Source: an uncultured Clostridia bacterium (GTDB lineage Bacteria; Bacillota; Clostridia; Lachnospirales; Lachnospiraceae). From it: a stretch of 12,766 nucleotides of DNA. Below, piece by piece: positions 6,823 through 12,766 of the stretch; the stretch's first letter is position 1, and each line of letters begins with the position of its first letter. The stretch is taken from contig CAMODY010000039.1 of the NCBI GenBank assembly GCA_946611595.1, forward strand, positions 1 to 12,766. The letters run 5' to 3'. Under the pieces are notes generated by a model, which was not told where the DNA came from, ran no database searches, and saw nothing but the letters and a program-made list of their open reading frames with translations. A program made the translations under genes and the position numbers.

Positions 6823-6847
6823 TGTCATTTCTATGACACTGTGTCAT
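6823..6847. promoter_or_regulatory. TGTCAT palindrome cluster (candidate operator)
   Basis: A perfect palindrome with 7-bp arms (ATGACAC/GTGTCAT, 6833-6847) adjoins another TGTCAT at 6823, giving three TGTCAT half-sites about 10 bp apart (6823, 6833 inverted, 6842). It lies between the hydrolase stop and the hairpin at 6783-6806. It could be a protein-binding site, a small hairpin, or another decayed GTGACA/TGTCAC repeat. Confidence 0.35.
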
Positions 6848-6876
6848 CTACTTTGTAGAGACATTATGCGACGGAA

Positions 6877-8694
6877 TTATCTATAGTCATATCCGTCATC
6901 AGTGAATTCCATACCGAGTTTTGCGAACTGCTCAGAGATCTTTGTCGGGATGTACGGTACCTGAATCCAGGAATCATACTGTCCACCAGTATGGATAACG
7001 TGTTTACCTTTGTTGTCAACGTCCCAGCTAAGCGGCTCGAACCATCCCTCACGGATGTAGTTACCAGCGATCTGGATACGAAGCTTCTGTCCTTTGTGCC
7101 AGATACGGCTGGACGGAACGATTGCGATATCAACCGGAACAACTTCGCCTTCTTTCAGCTTAACTTCACGAAGCTGTGCCTGTACCGGCCAATATTTCTT
7201 TGTCTTCTTCTCATCAAGCTCACGACGGGAAACTCTCATCTTGCCCCATGCACCCGGATGCGGCTCATTCAGTGTTAACCACGGAATCCAGTTGCCCTTG
7301 CTGTCAGCTTTCTGAATGTTGACGAACATATCCATGTCATCATAGCCTTCGCATGATACCCACAGACGCAGCCACATATAACCTGTAAGCTCTGTGTCCT
7401 CATTGAAGGTCATATCAAACTCAACTCTGTCGATGTAACCGTCTTCTCTTGTTGCGCCTTCATAAGATACAGAAGATTCAACAGTAACAGGCTCATCACG
7501 CATTGTCAGGTTCTCCGGATCAGAAGCATCAAGATAGTACTTCTTGTAGATCGTTCTCTTAAGCGGGAACTCGTTCTCCGGACGTCTTACTGCATAGTCG
7601 TGATCCATAGCGTCCATGACATCCAGTCTTACCTTCGGTGTCATTTCCCAACCGTTATGGATATCTTTCAGATAACGGTCATAGAACAGACGAAGATCTT
7701 TCAGGTTCTGCGGATCGTATGTATCCGGCCACTCGAAATCTCTGTGTGCACGGAGCCATTTCAGTCTGGACTTGCACTGTACGTAAGCTCTGATAGATCC
7801 CGGAAGGTGGAAGTGTGACCAACCTGCTGTCTGATATACCGGGATGCGGACTTTCTTGAAGTCTGCAACTTTGTCGTTCCAGTATCCGTTACGGAATGGG
7901 TATTTACGTGCCATAGCAACCTGATCGTCTACTCCGCCAAGACCTGTAACCTGAGCTGCGATGAACTCGTTGAAGGAAAGTGCCGGAACACCACCCTCGA
8001 ACAGAGAGTCTGCAAAAAGGTCAGTTGTGCTTTCCCACGGAGCGATGCAAGCAAGGTGCGGAGGGCACTCGGATGCGATACCCCACTGGTGCATTGCAAC
8101 ACCGGAGTTACCTGTCATACCAATTTTACCATTGCACCAGTCCTGAGTTGCCAGCCACTCTATGAAATCGTAACCGTCTTCTCTATCCTGATGTGTGAAC
8201 ATGTGAACGTTACCCTCAGAATGTCCTGCGCCACGTACGTCTACGTTAGCTACAGCATATCCATAGTAGCACCAATATGCCGGGTCAGAAGACTCGAACT
8301 TAGCAAGTTTGGAAACTGTGTGTGGCGGAACACCCATGATCTGCCACTCGCTCATTCCATCGCCAGGTCTCTTTCCGAACCAGCTCCAGGAAACGATGCA
8401 AGGGATCTTCTCTGTCAGATTCTTCGGAAGGAAGATGTCTGTGTAGATCTTGCAGCCGTCTCTTAAAACGACTTCAACGTCCTGATGGCAAATGATGCCA
8501 GGAGCGGCTTCATAAGTTCTCTGATTGAAAGCAGGGCAAAATCCCTGTCCCATTCTTGCCATCGGGTCTTCAGCCTGAGAAAGATCGATCTCTTCCTGAT
8601 TGTCTACAGGTTTTCTAGCAACTCTGTAGATGGCTTCGATTTCTTCACCCTGGAAGACTTCTTTCAGTGTGAAAAATTGTCCATTGTCTGCCAT
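6877..8694 (-). CDS. CocE/NonD family alpha/beta hydrolase (X-Pro dipeptidyl-peptidase S15-like)
   Basis: This is a 605-residue hydrolase of the CocE/PepX group, which uses a Ser nucleophile on esters, amides or N-acyl substrates. Visible marks: the DVRGAGHSEG segment at 152-161, the nucleophile elbow GNSG with Ser197, a lid region, a candidate catalytic His in LRAHRDFEW, and a C-terminal beta jelly-roll (roughly from 370 on). No signal peptide, so it is cytosolic. Two features are unlike textbook CocE: the substrate-side PYGK motif reads SWFGK (104-108), and the WYD segment that carries the catalytic Asp reads GWSHFHLPGS. The same pattern occurs, as I recall, in a large subfamily of CocE-like hydrolases of unknown substrate. 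It is the first gene of the operon, with a strong GGAGG site 8-9 nt before the ATG, followed by a 128-bp gap to the reductase. Probably it prepares the substrate for the reductase; true substrate unknown. Confidence 0.85.
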   Translation of the reverse strand: MADNGQFFTLKEVFQGEEIEAIYRVARKPVDNQEEIDLSQAEDPMARMGQGFCPAFNQRTYEAAPGIICHQDVEVVLRDGCKIYTDIFLPKNLTEKIPCIVSWSWFGKRPGDGMSEWQIMGVPPHTVSKLAKFESSDPAYWCYYGYAVANVDVRGAGHSEGNVHMFTHQDREDGYDFIEWLATQDWCNGKIGMTGNSGVAMHQWGIASECPPHLACIAPWESTTDLFADSLFEGGVPALSFNEFIAAQVTGLGGVDDQVAMARKYPFRNGYWNDKVADFKKVRIPVYQTAGWSHFHLPGSIRAYVQCKSRLKWLRAHRDFEWPDTYDPQNLKDLRLFYDRYLKDIHNGWEMTPKVRLDVMDAMDHDYAVRRPENEFPLKRTIYKKYYLDASDPENLTMRDEPVTVESSVSYEGATREDGYIDRVEFDMTFNEDTELTGYMWLRLWVSCEGYDDMDMFVNIQKADSKGNWIPWLTLNEPHPGAWGKMRVSRRELDEKKTKKYWPVQAQLREVKLKEGEVVPVDIAIVPSSRIWHKGQKLRIQIAGNYIREGWFEPLSWDVDNKGKHVIHTGGQYDSWIQVPYIPTKISEQFAKLGMEFTDDGYDYR

Positions 8695-8715
8695 AAATTT
8701 TTTCCTCCATCAATT

Positions 8716-8735
8716 AATTCTTACTAGTAAAAATT
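8716..8735. promoter_or_regulatory. Near-perfect 20-bp palindrome in the operon leader (candidate operator)
   Basis: The core TTACTAGTAA (8721-8730) is a perfect 10-bp palindrome; with flanks AATTC and AAATT only one base pair is mismatched over 20 bp. A further half-site TTACTGTA follows at 8734. It lies 22-41 bp upstream of the hydrolase start codon, between promoter and ribosome site, as expected for a MarR/TetR-sized repressor site. No regulator gene lies next to the operon. Confidence 0.45.
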
Positions 8736-8751
8736 ACTGTAGTTGCATTGT

Positions 8752-8782
8752 TTGGGGTCCGTTCTGCAGCCACTTTCCCCAA
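8752..8782 (-). other. Leader hairpin of the operon
   Basis: TTGGGG (8752-8757) and CCCCAA (8777-8782) can pair in the 5' leader of the hydrolase mRNA, enclosing a 19-nt loop. It resembles no riboswitch class I know. The stem is short and the call is weak. Confidence 0.3.
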
Positions 8783-8790
8783 TCTACTTT

Positions 8791-8819
8791 ATTATAAAAA
8801 AAGCGCCCGTCTGATGCAA
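8791..8819 (-). promoter_or_regulatory. Sigma-A promoter of the hydrolase-reductase operon
   Basis: The transcribed strand reads TTGCAT (8814-8819), 17 bp, then a perfect TATAAT (8791-8796). The -35 matches only about half the consensus, but spacing is ideal. The predicted transcript begins near 8784 and has a leader of about 90 nt. The promoter overlaps the carD terminator: its -35 lies at the hairpin loop, one arm is in the spacer, and the T-tract abuts the -10. Confidence 0.6.
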
Positions 8820-8827
8820 CGGACACT
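8797..8827 (-). terminator. Rho-independent terminator of the CarD-family gene
   Basis: Arms 8802-8810 and 8819-8827 form a 9-bp stem (two G-U wobbles in RNA) with an 8-nt loop and are followed by a run of six to seven T on the transcribed strand. It lies about 107 nt after the carD stop. The intervening 3' tail (8828-8934) is AT-rich and contains ATTCTTT/AAAGAAT (8852-8866) and GAACAA/TTGTTC (8893-8917) inverted repeats but no gene. Confidence 0.75.
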
Positions 8828-8934
8828 TTATCTATATTTGTCGATTTAATAATTCTTTTAAAGAATCAGTATACTTCTTAATTACGATTCGCGAACAATT
8901 ATATCAGACAGTTGTTCTGCGGCAATTTAGGCTA

Positions 8935-9438
8935 CTAGATTTCCCAAACTTGAGCTTTCAGTTTTGTTTTCATCTGGCTTTTCTCTACTCCCAGCGCAAT
9001 TGCCAGTTCGCCAAAGAGTTTATCTTCCGCCATGTTGAAATATCTTTCATCGCTTGCTGTTACTTTTTTCCCTTCAGCAAGTCTTGTTTTTTTACGATTG
9101 TAGATCGTTTTCAGAATGCTGACAAATTCTCTGCAGTCGCAGGTCTTCATTGTTTCTTTATAGCATTCTTCTCTTTTCTTTTCGTCCTTGATCACAAGAA
9201 CATCGATTTCTGGAATTTCTTTCAGAAGCTTCTGCGCTTCTTTTTTTGACATTACCGGTCGCATGACCACTTTGTCGTTATCGCAAGGTGTAAAAATGCG
9301 GCTGTTTCTCGAATAATAAGGTGCTAATGTATAGTAATCTTTGTCATCCGAAACTCCGGCCAGATCCGGTTTGCCTATCTTTTCTACCGTGCATACCCCT
9401 GTGTTGCCATAGACTATCAGATCTCCAACTTTAAACAC
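8935..9438 (-). CDS. CarD/CdnL-family transcription regulator (RNA polymerase-interacting)
   Basis: This 167-residue protein begins with MFKVGDLIVYGNTGVCTVEKI, the opening of the CarD/TRCF RNA-polymerase interaction domain (about residues 1-60). A helical C-terminal domain follows, rich in Lys/Glu, ending in ALGVEKSQM, as in stand-alone CarD/CdnL proteins that bind the polymerase beta subunit and stabilise open promoter complexes. Length is typical. The start is GTG, 5 nt after a GGAGG; no in-frame ATG fits the domain start. It is monocistronic, with its own promoter (9478-9506) and terminator. It is a general transcription factor and its position next to the operon need not mean specific control. 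Confidence 0.88.
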   Translation of the reverse strand: MFKVGDLIVYGNTGVCTVEKIGKPDLAGVSDDKDYYTLAPYYSRNSRIFTPCDNDKVVMRPVMSKKEAQKLLKEIPEIDVLVIKDEKKREECYKETMKTCDCREFVSILKTIYNRKKTRLAEGKKVTASDERYFNMAEDKLFGELAIALGVEKSQMKTKLKAQVWEI

Positions 9439-9477
9439 AAATACCTCCTTTCCACAAATGATAATTCAGTTAGCGAT

Positions 9478-9506
9478 ATTATAGCACAGAAATGCCCGAT
9501 TTGTAA
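9478..9506 (-). promoter_or_regulatory. Sigma-A promoter of the CarD-family gene
   Basis: TTACAA (9501-9506), a 17-bp spacer, and a perfect TATAAT (9478-9483) preceded by TGC (extended -10). Transcription would start near 9471, about 33 nt before the GTG start codon. Confidence 0.75.
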
Positions 9507-9528
9507 GCATTTTTTAAAGCTTTTATGC

Positions 9529-9555
9529 AAAAAAGCCTGATTTTTCAGGCTTTTT
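9529..9555 (-). terminator. Terminator of the glycyl-tRNA synthetase-DUF554 gene group
   Basis: GCCTGA (9535-9540) pairs with TCAGGC (9545-9550) around a TTTT loop, flanked by an A-run and a T-run, so the structure is symmetrical and could work on both strands. It lies 54 bp past the DUF554 stop codon and just upstream of the carD promoter. Confidence 0.85.
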
Positions 9556-9609
9556 CAAATTAACGCATTAACGTTGTGATTCGTAAAAGGTATATGTAGG
9601 TTCAAGACA

Positions 9610-10338
9610 CTAATTCAGCCACGGTATGAACGCAAATCCAATGGCAAAAATGATGGCCGGAAGCATGTTGGCAACCGGAATCTTTTTGTCCCTGATCAGA
9701 TTGAGTCCGACACAGAAGATCAGGATATTTCCAACCATGGAAAGGTCTTCTAAAGCCAGATCTGTCATGATCGGCATGATCAGTCTTGCAAGAACGGTGA
9801 TGACACCTTGGAAGATAAAGACCGGAATTGCCGAGAAAATCGCACCTTTTCCGAGCGTTACGGTCATAATGCAGATCGTGATGAGGTCAATGATGCCCTT
9901 TGTGATCAGAATGGAATAATCATGGAACATCGCATCGTTGATCGACCCAATAACGGCCATTGCTCCAATGCAGATCGTACAGGATGCAGTAATAAATGCG
10001 TCCGTAAATCCATTATCGTTTGTACTTTTGGTCTTCTTCTTAAGCCAGTCGCCAAAGCGTCCTATTTGCTTTTCCAGGTCGATCAAGGATCCGACGATCG
10101 TTCCAAGTGCCATGGAAAGGACGATCAAAAGCGCTCTCTGCGTATCGAAACCGCCGCCTTCTGCCGTTGTAAGCATCTTTGCGATCGCTCCGCCTCCACC
10201 GATAAACATGACTGTAATGCCGTTACAAAGAAGCAGGGCTTTCTGTACCCGCTCCGGAATCAGTTTCCCGAACAGGAGCCCCATGATGCCACCTGCTATA
10301 ACCATCGCCGTATTAATTATGGTTCCTAATCCAATCAT
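9610..10338 (-). CDS. DUF554 family membrane protein
   Basis: This 242-residue, strongly hydrophobic protein has about seven membrane segments. The start MIGLGTIINTAMVIAGGIMGLLFG, the SMALGTIVGSLIDLEKQI segment near residues 74-91 and the ASCTICIGAMAVIGSI segment near 118-133 are characteristic of DUF554 (YdfK-type) proteins, whose function is not known. Length is full for the family. It has an AGGAAA-type ribosome site and starts 30 bp after the SGNH hydrolase stop, so it is probably the last gene of that transcription unit. Transport has been suggested for the family but nothing in the sequence identifies a substrate. Confidence 0.9.
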   Translation of the reverse strand: MIGLGTIINTAMVIAGGIMGLLFGKLIPERVQKALLLCNGITVMFIGGGGAIAKMLTTAEGGGFDTQRALLIVLSMALGTIVGSLIDLEKQIGRFGDWLKKKTKSTNDNGFTDAFITASCTICIGAMAVIGSINDAMFHDYSILITKGIIDLITICIMTVTLGKGAIFSAIPVFIFQGVITVLARLIMPIMTDLALEDLSMVGNILIFCVGLNLIRDKKIPVANMLPAIIFAIGFAFIPWLN

Positions 10339-10368
10339 TTTTCCTATTTCCTGTTTTGATTGTTCTGA

Positions 10369-11274
10369 TTAGTTCGTCCTGATGTCGTTATATAGTGCAT
10401 CTGTGATCTGCATTCCGATCAATTCATAGCCTTTCACAGATAAATGTGTCTTGTCCGGGCTGTAAAGCTCGTCCCACGAATAAGTATTATCTGCCACTCG
10501 CTCTTTGACCATCGTATAGAGGTCGATCAGCGGCAGCTGATACTGCTCTGCCATCTTGGAAATGACCTCGTTTGCGCTTTCAAAGTACTTCATCAAAGGT
10601 CCGCCCGGATAAAGCGGATAGTTGGCCAGATAAACGATTTTCCCTTGCTCTTGCAGAGCTTCAATATTCCCCTCGAAATTCCTGTCCAAAGGAACATTCA
10701 TGTAGAAATTATTGCCGCTCATAAGGAAAACGACGACATCCGGATCGCAGGTCATTCGCTGATATGTCCATGGCATGATCCAGTCTCCGCAAATACCATC
10801 GTTCACAGTCGTCACGCGATTGTTCTTCCCGTCTTTTGTCAGACGCTGGTTCAGTTCGCGCTCCAGCACTTCCGGATAACTCGGCTCGCTCTGATAGGCA
10901 CTTGAGACATAGATATTAAAATCTTCAAACATCTGTCCGCCGTCATCATAACCGGTATAGATTTCTCCACTATCGATGGCCTCTTCCAGTTCCGGAGTGG
11001 AATACATGCCCCAGGTAATGGAATCTCCGAGGCAGTCGATCACAATGTCCTGTTTATTCTGAAACAGCTCCTGCATCTTCTCACGATTACGATCGCGGTT
11101 GATTACAATGCTATCGTTTGAACCCTTCATTTCTGTCACCTGATCAGGCCCTGTCTGCTGACCTTCGTCTCCTTTCGAAAACATCCCACCTGGCGCAAGA
11201 TACTCATACGCCAGACCTGCTGCCGCAAGTAAGATACAGATGATCAGTGTAAATACTACGGACTTATTTTTCAT
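10369..11274 (-). CDS. Membrane-anchored SGNH/GDSL hydrolase (extracytoplasmic)
   Basis: This is a 301-residue protein with one N-terminal hydrophobic segment (about 5-24) and no lipobox Cys, so it is either membrane-anchored or cleaved on export. The catalytic part sits outside the cell. Block I is GDSIT (Ser85), a glycine of block II lies in NDGICGDW, block III is SGNNFYMN (family GxND has become GNN), and block V is DKTH with Asp274 and His277. SGNH enzymes deacylate or acylate lipids, sugars and cell-wall polymers; which applies is not visible. An ATG at 11274 is preferred, with GGAAG just before it. An in-frame TTG at 11292 would add six residues. It lies 42 bp after the thioesterase gene. 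Confidence 0.85.
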   Translation of the reverse strand: MKNKSVVFTLIICILLAAAGLAYEYLAPGGMFSKGDEGQQTGPDQVTEMKGSNDSIVINRDRNREKMQELFQNKQDIVIDCLGDSITWGMYSTPELEEAIDSGEIYTGYDDGGQMFEDFNIYVSSAYQSEPSYPEVLERELNQRLTKDGKNNRVTTVNDGICGDWIMPWTYQRMTCDPDVVVFLMSGNNFYMNVPLDRNFEGNIEALQEQGKIVYLANYPLYPGGPLMKYFESANEVISKMAEQYQLPLIDLYTMVKERVADNTYSWDELYSPDKTHLSVKGYELIGMQITDALYNDIRTN

Positions 11275-11301
11275 ATTTCTTCCATCCGCCAAGATAGTTT
11301 T

Positions 11302-11325
11302 CCGGAGAAGTCTGCACTACTCCGG
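11302..11325 (-). other. Small hairpin over the thioesterase stop codon
   Basis: CCGGAG (11302-11307) and CTCCGG (11320-11325) form a 6-bp stem enclosing the TAG stop of the thioesterase. There is no T-tract, so it is not a terminator. It may affect translation or stability, or be chance. Confidence 0.3.
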
Positions 11326-11760
11326 TTGTTCCAATCGCAAGTCTTTAATACTTTCGTCCTTTACTCTGCCGCTTAAGTCGGAATAGTTACTTGCACCGCT
11401 TGCCACAAGCACATCCTGGTCATTCAGCAGATCGATTCTTACAACAGAAATGTTCTTTCCTCGTTTAATGACATCTGCTTTTGCCTTAAGGACTTTTGTT
11501 CCCATGGTAGGGCGCAGGTAGTTGATATTTGAGCAAAGTGTAGTCGGCAATACGCCAAGCGTTCTTGTCGCAAAGCCACCAATCGTATCCATCAGTGAGA
11601 ATATCAGTCCACCATGAAGCGCTCCGGCCGGATTCAGGTGATGCGGTTGGATTTCAATTTCGCCTTCTGCATGTCCTTCTCCGGCTTTGGTTACTTTCAT
11701 GCCGGTATAATCTATAAAGCCCACCGTCGTGGCTTTGATCAGTTCATTAATGTCGTTCAT
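11317..11760 (-). CDS. PaaI-type hotdog-fold acyl-CoA thioesterase
   Basis: This 147-residue protein has the PaaI thioesterase signature: NPAGALHGGLIFSLMDTIGG, with the HGG at 49-51 and the catalytic-type Asp58 on the following helix, then the strand-rich hotdog core (TLCSNINYLRPT, VVRIDLLNDQ). Such enzymes hydrolyse acyl-CoA thioesters, often aromatic ones. Length is typical. The ATG at 11760 has AGGAAA about 10 nt upstream. It begins 47 bp after the glycyl-tRNA synthetase stop, with no terminator between, so it is probably read through from there. The last 15 residues (VKDESIKDLRLEQPE) extend slightly past the fold. No link to the other hydrolases is shown. Confidence 0.9.
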   Translation of the reverse strand: MNDINELIKATTVGFIDYTGMKVTKAGEGHAEGEIEIQPHHLNPAGALHGGLIFSLMDTIGGFATRTLGVLPTTLCSNINYLRPTMGTKVLKAKADVIKRGKNISVVRIDLLNDQDVLVASGASNYSDLSGRVKDESIKDLRLEQPE

Positions 11761-11807
11761 ATTATGTATTTCCTAGTATTTTTTTAAGTCATAGATTGCT
11801 TCATGCT

Positions 11808-12766
11808 CTAAAACTCAAACTTATGTCTGAAGTATTCTTCGAGGTCAGCGATCGCTACGCGCTCCTGCTGCATCGTATCTCTGTCACGGATAGTAACGCA
11901 GCCGTCTTCTTCGGAATCGAAATCGTAGGTGATGCAGTACGGGGTTCCGATCTCGTCTTCACGGCGGTATCTCTTACCAATCGTTCCACGGTCATCGAAG
12001 TCGCAGTAGTAATATTTGCTGAGCTGTGCATAGATTTTCTCTGCCTGATCATTGAGTTTCTTAGAAAGCGGAAGGACCGCGATCTTAACCGGTGCAAGTG
12101 CCGGTGAGAAGCGCATTACAGTACGAACATCTCCGCCTTCAAGTTCTTCCTCGTCATAAGCGCTGCAAAGGAATGCAAGAACAACACGGTCAGCGCCAAG
12201 TGACGGCTCAATAACATACGGGATATATTTTTCTTTTTTCTCATCATCAAAGTAATCCATCGGCTCACCGGAGAATTCCTGATGCTGGGTAAGGTCGTAG
12301 TTGGTTCTGTCTGCGATGCCCCAAAGTTCACCCCATCCAAACGGGAAGGTAAACTCAATATCAGTCGTAGCCTTGGAGTAGAAAGAAAGTTCTTCCGGAT
12401 CATGGTCACGAAGACGGATCTCCTCATCCTTTAATCCAAGGTCTTTCAGCCATTTGATGCAGAAGCTTCTCCAATACTCAAACCACTCAAGGTCAGTATC
12501 CGGCTCACAGAAGAATTCAAGCTCCATCTGCTCGAACTCACGGGTACGGAATGTGAAGTTACCCGGTGTGATCTCATTACGGAAAGATTTACCGATCTGG
12601 CAAATACCAAACGGGATTTTCTTTCTGGATGCTCTCTGAATATTTTTGAAGTTAACGAAAATACCCTGAGCCGTCTCCGGTCTTAAGTACACAACGTCTT
12701 TTGCATCTTCTGTTACGCCCTGGAAGGTTTTAAACATCAGGTTGAAATGACGGATTGCGGTAAAGT
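11808..12766 (-). CDS. glyQS: Glycyl-tRNA synthetase, dimeric type (5' end outside window)
   Basis: This is the C-terminal 319 or so residues of a class II aminoacyl-tRNA synthetase that charges tRNA-Gly. The reading frame continues upstream past a Met at 12737: the codons at the window edge give FTAIRHFNLMFKT, matching the conserved FNLMF segment of this enzyme, so 12737 is not the start. Visible parts are LRPETAQG, class II motif 2 (RNEITPGNF...REFEQMELEFF), the tRNA and glycine-binding middle, motif 3 (PSLGADRVVLAFL), and the anticodon-binding domain from APVKIAVLPL to the end. The C-terminus is complete. In Firmicutes this gene is often controlled by a glycine T-box, but the leader lies outside this window. 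Confidence 0.95.
   Translation of the reverse strand, partial: FTAIRHFNLMFKTFQGVTEDAKDVVYLRPETAQGIFVNFKNIQRASRKKIPFGICQIGKSFRNEITPGNFTFRTREFEQMELEFFCEPDTDLEWFEYWRSFCIKWLKDLGLKDEEIRLRDHDPEELSFYSKATTDIEFTFPFGWGELWGIADRTNYDLTQHQEFSGEPMDYFDDEKKEKYIPYVIEPSLGADRVVLAFLCSAYDEEELEGGDVRTVMRFSPALAPVKIAVLPLSKKLNDQAEKIYAQLSKYYYCDFDDRGTIGKRYRREDEIGTPYCITYDFDSEEDGCVTIRDRDTMQQERVAIADLEEYFRHKFEF

Noticed and set aside
5297..6847. Longer reductase frame beginning at 6847
   Set aside because: The added 33 residues would be encoded by the intercistronic hairpin, have no ribosome site and match nothing; GGAGG precedes the ATG at 6748.
8695..8790. Riboswitch in the operon leader
   Set aside because: The leader is about 90 nt with only a weak 6-bp stem and no terminator or conserved riboswitch core that I recognise.
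10369..11760. Thioesterase and SGNH hydrolase as parts of the hydrolase-reductase pathway
   Set aside because: They belong to a separate transcription unit with glycyl-tRNA synthetase, and one is extracytoplasmic.
11808..12737. Glycyl-tRNA synthetase starting at the Met at 12737
   Set aside because: Codons upstream continue the conserved FNLMF segment in frame, so the gene runs past the window edge.

Overview
The window looks like chromosomal DNA of an anaerobic, low-to-mid GC Gram-positive bacterium, most likely a gut-type clostridium. This rests on strong GGAGG ribosome sites, a dimeric-type glycyl-tRNA synthetase, a CarD-like regulator, a HydB/HndC-type iron-sulfur protein, and 27-bp palindromic intergenic repeats of a kind I recall from clostridial genomes. 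Species cannot be fixed from the sequence. All nine genes are on the minus strand, so transcription runs from high to low coordinates.

Layout in transcription order. (1) 12766-9529: glycyl-tRNA synthetase (cut by the window edge), a PaaI-type hotdog thioesterase, a membrane-anchored SGNH hydrolase and a DUF554 membrane protein. They are closely spaced, with no terminator between them, and end at a hairpin at 9529-9555. (2) 9506-8797: a stand-alone CarD-family regulator with its own good promoter and terminator. (3) 8819-1997: a four-gene operon. It encodes a CocE/NonD-type alpha/beta hydrolase, a cytosolic FAD reductase of the fumarate-reductase/ketosteroid-dehydrogenase fold, a 713-residue NuoG-GltD fusion (pyridine-nucleotide diaphorase with many Fe-S clusters), and a HydB/NuoF-like Fe-S protein that has lost its FMN/NADH domain. 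Its promoter is embedded in the carD terminator and it ends in an 11-bp GAAA-loop terminator. (4) 1840-374: a MATE exporter with its own terminator. (5) 1-427: a non-coding tract rich in repeats.

The most interesting unit is the operon at 8694-2049. The reading I favour is an intracellular two-step pathway. The hydrolase would cleave an ester or amide substrate. The flavoprotein would then reduce a C=C bond, fed with electrons from NAD(P)H through the NuoG-GltD protein and the FMN-less HydB-like relay. The flavoprotein lacks the arginines and histidine that fumarate reductases use, so its substrate is probably not fumarate. The substrate is unknown, and the link between the four proteins is inferred from gene order and overlap.

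The second interesting layer is non-coding. Both terminators flanking the MATE gene are followed directly by 27-bp palindromic-ended elements. Upstream of the first pair lies an AT-rich tract in which nine of ten TGTC tetramers sit on a 22-bp lattice, and the whole island is bracketed by an 18-bp imperfect direct repeat.
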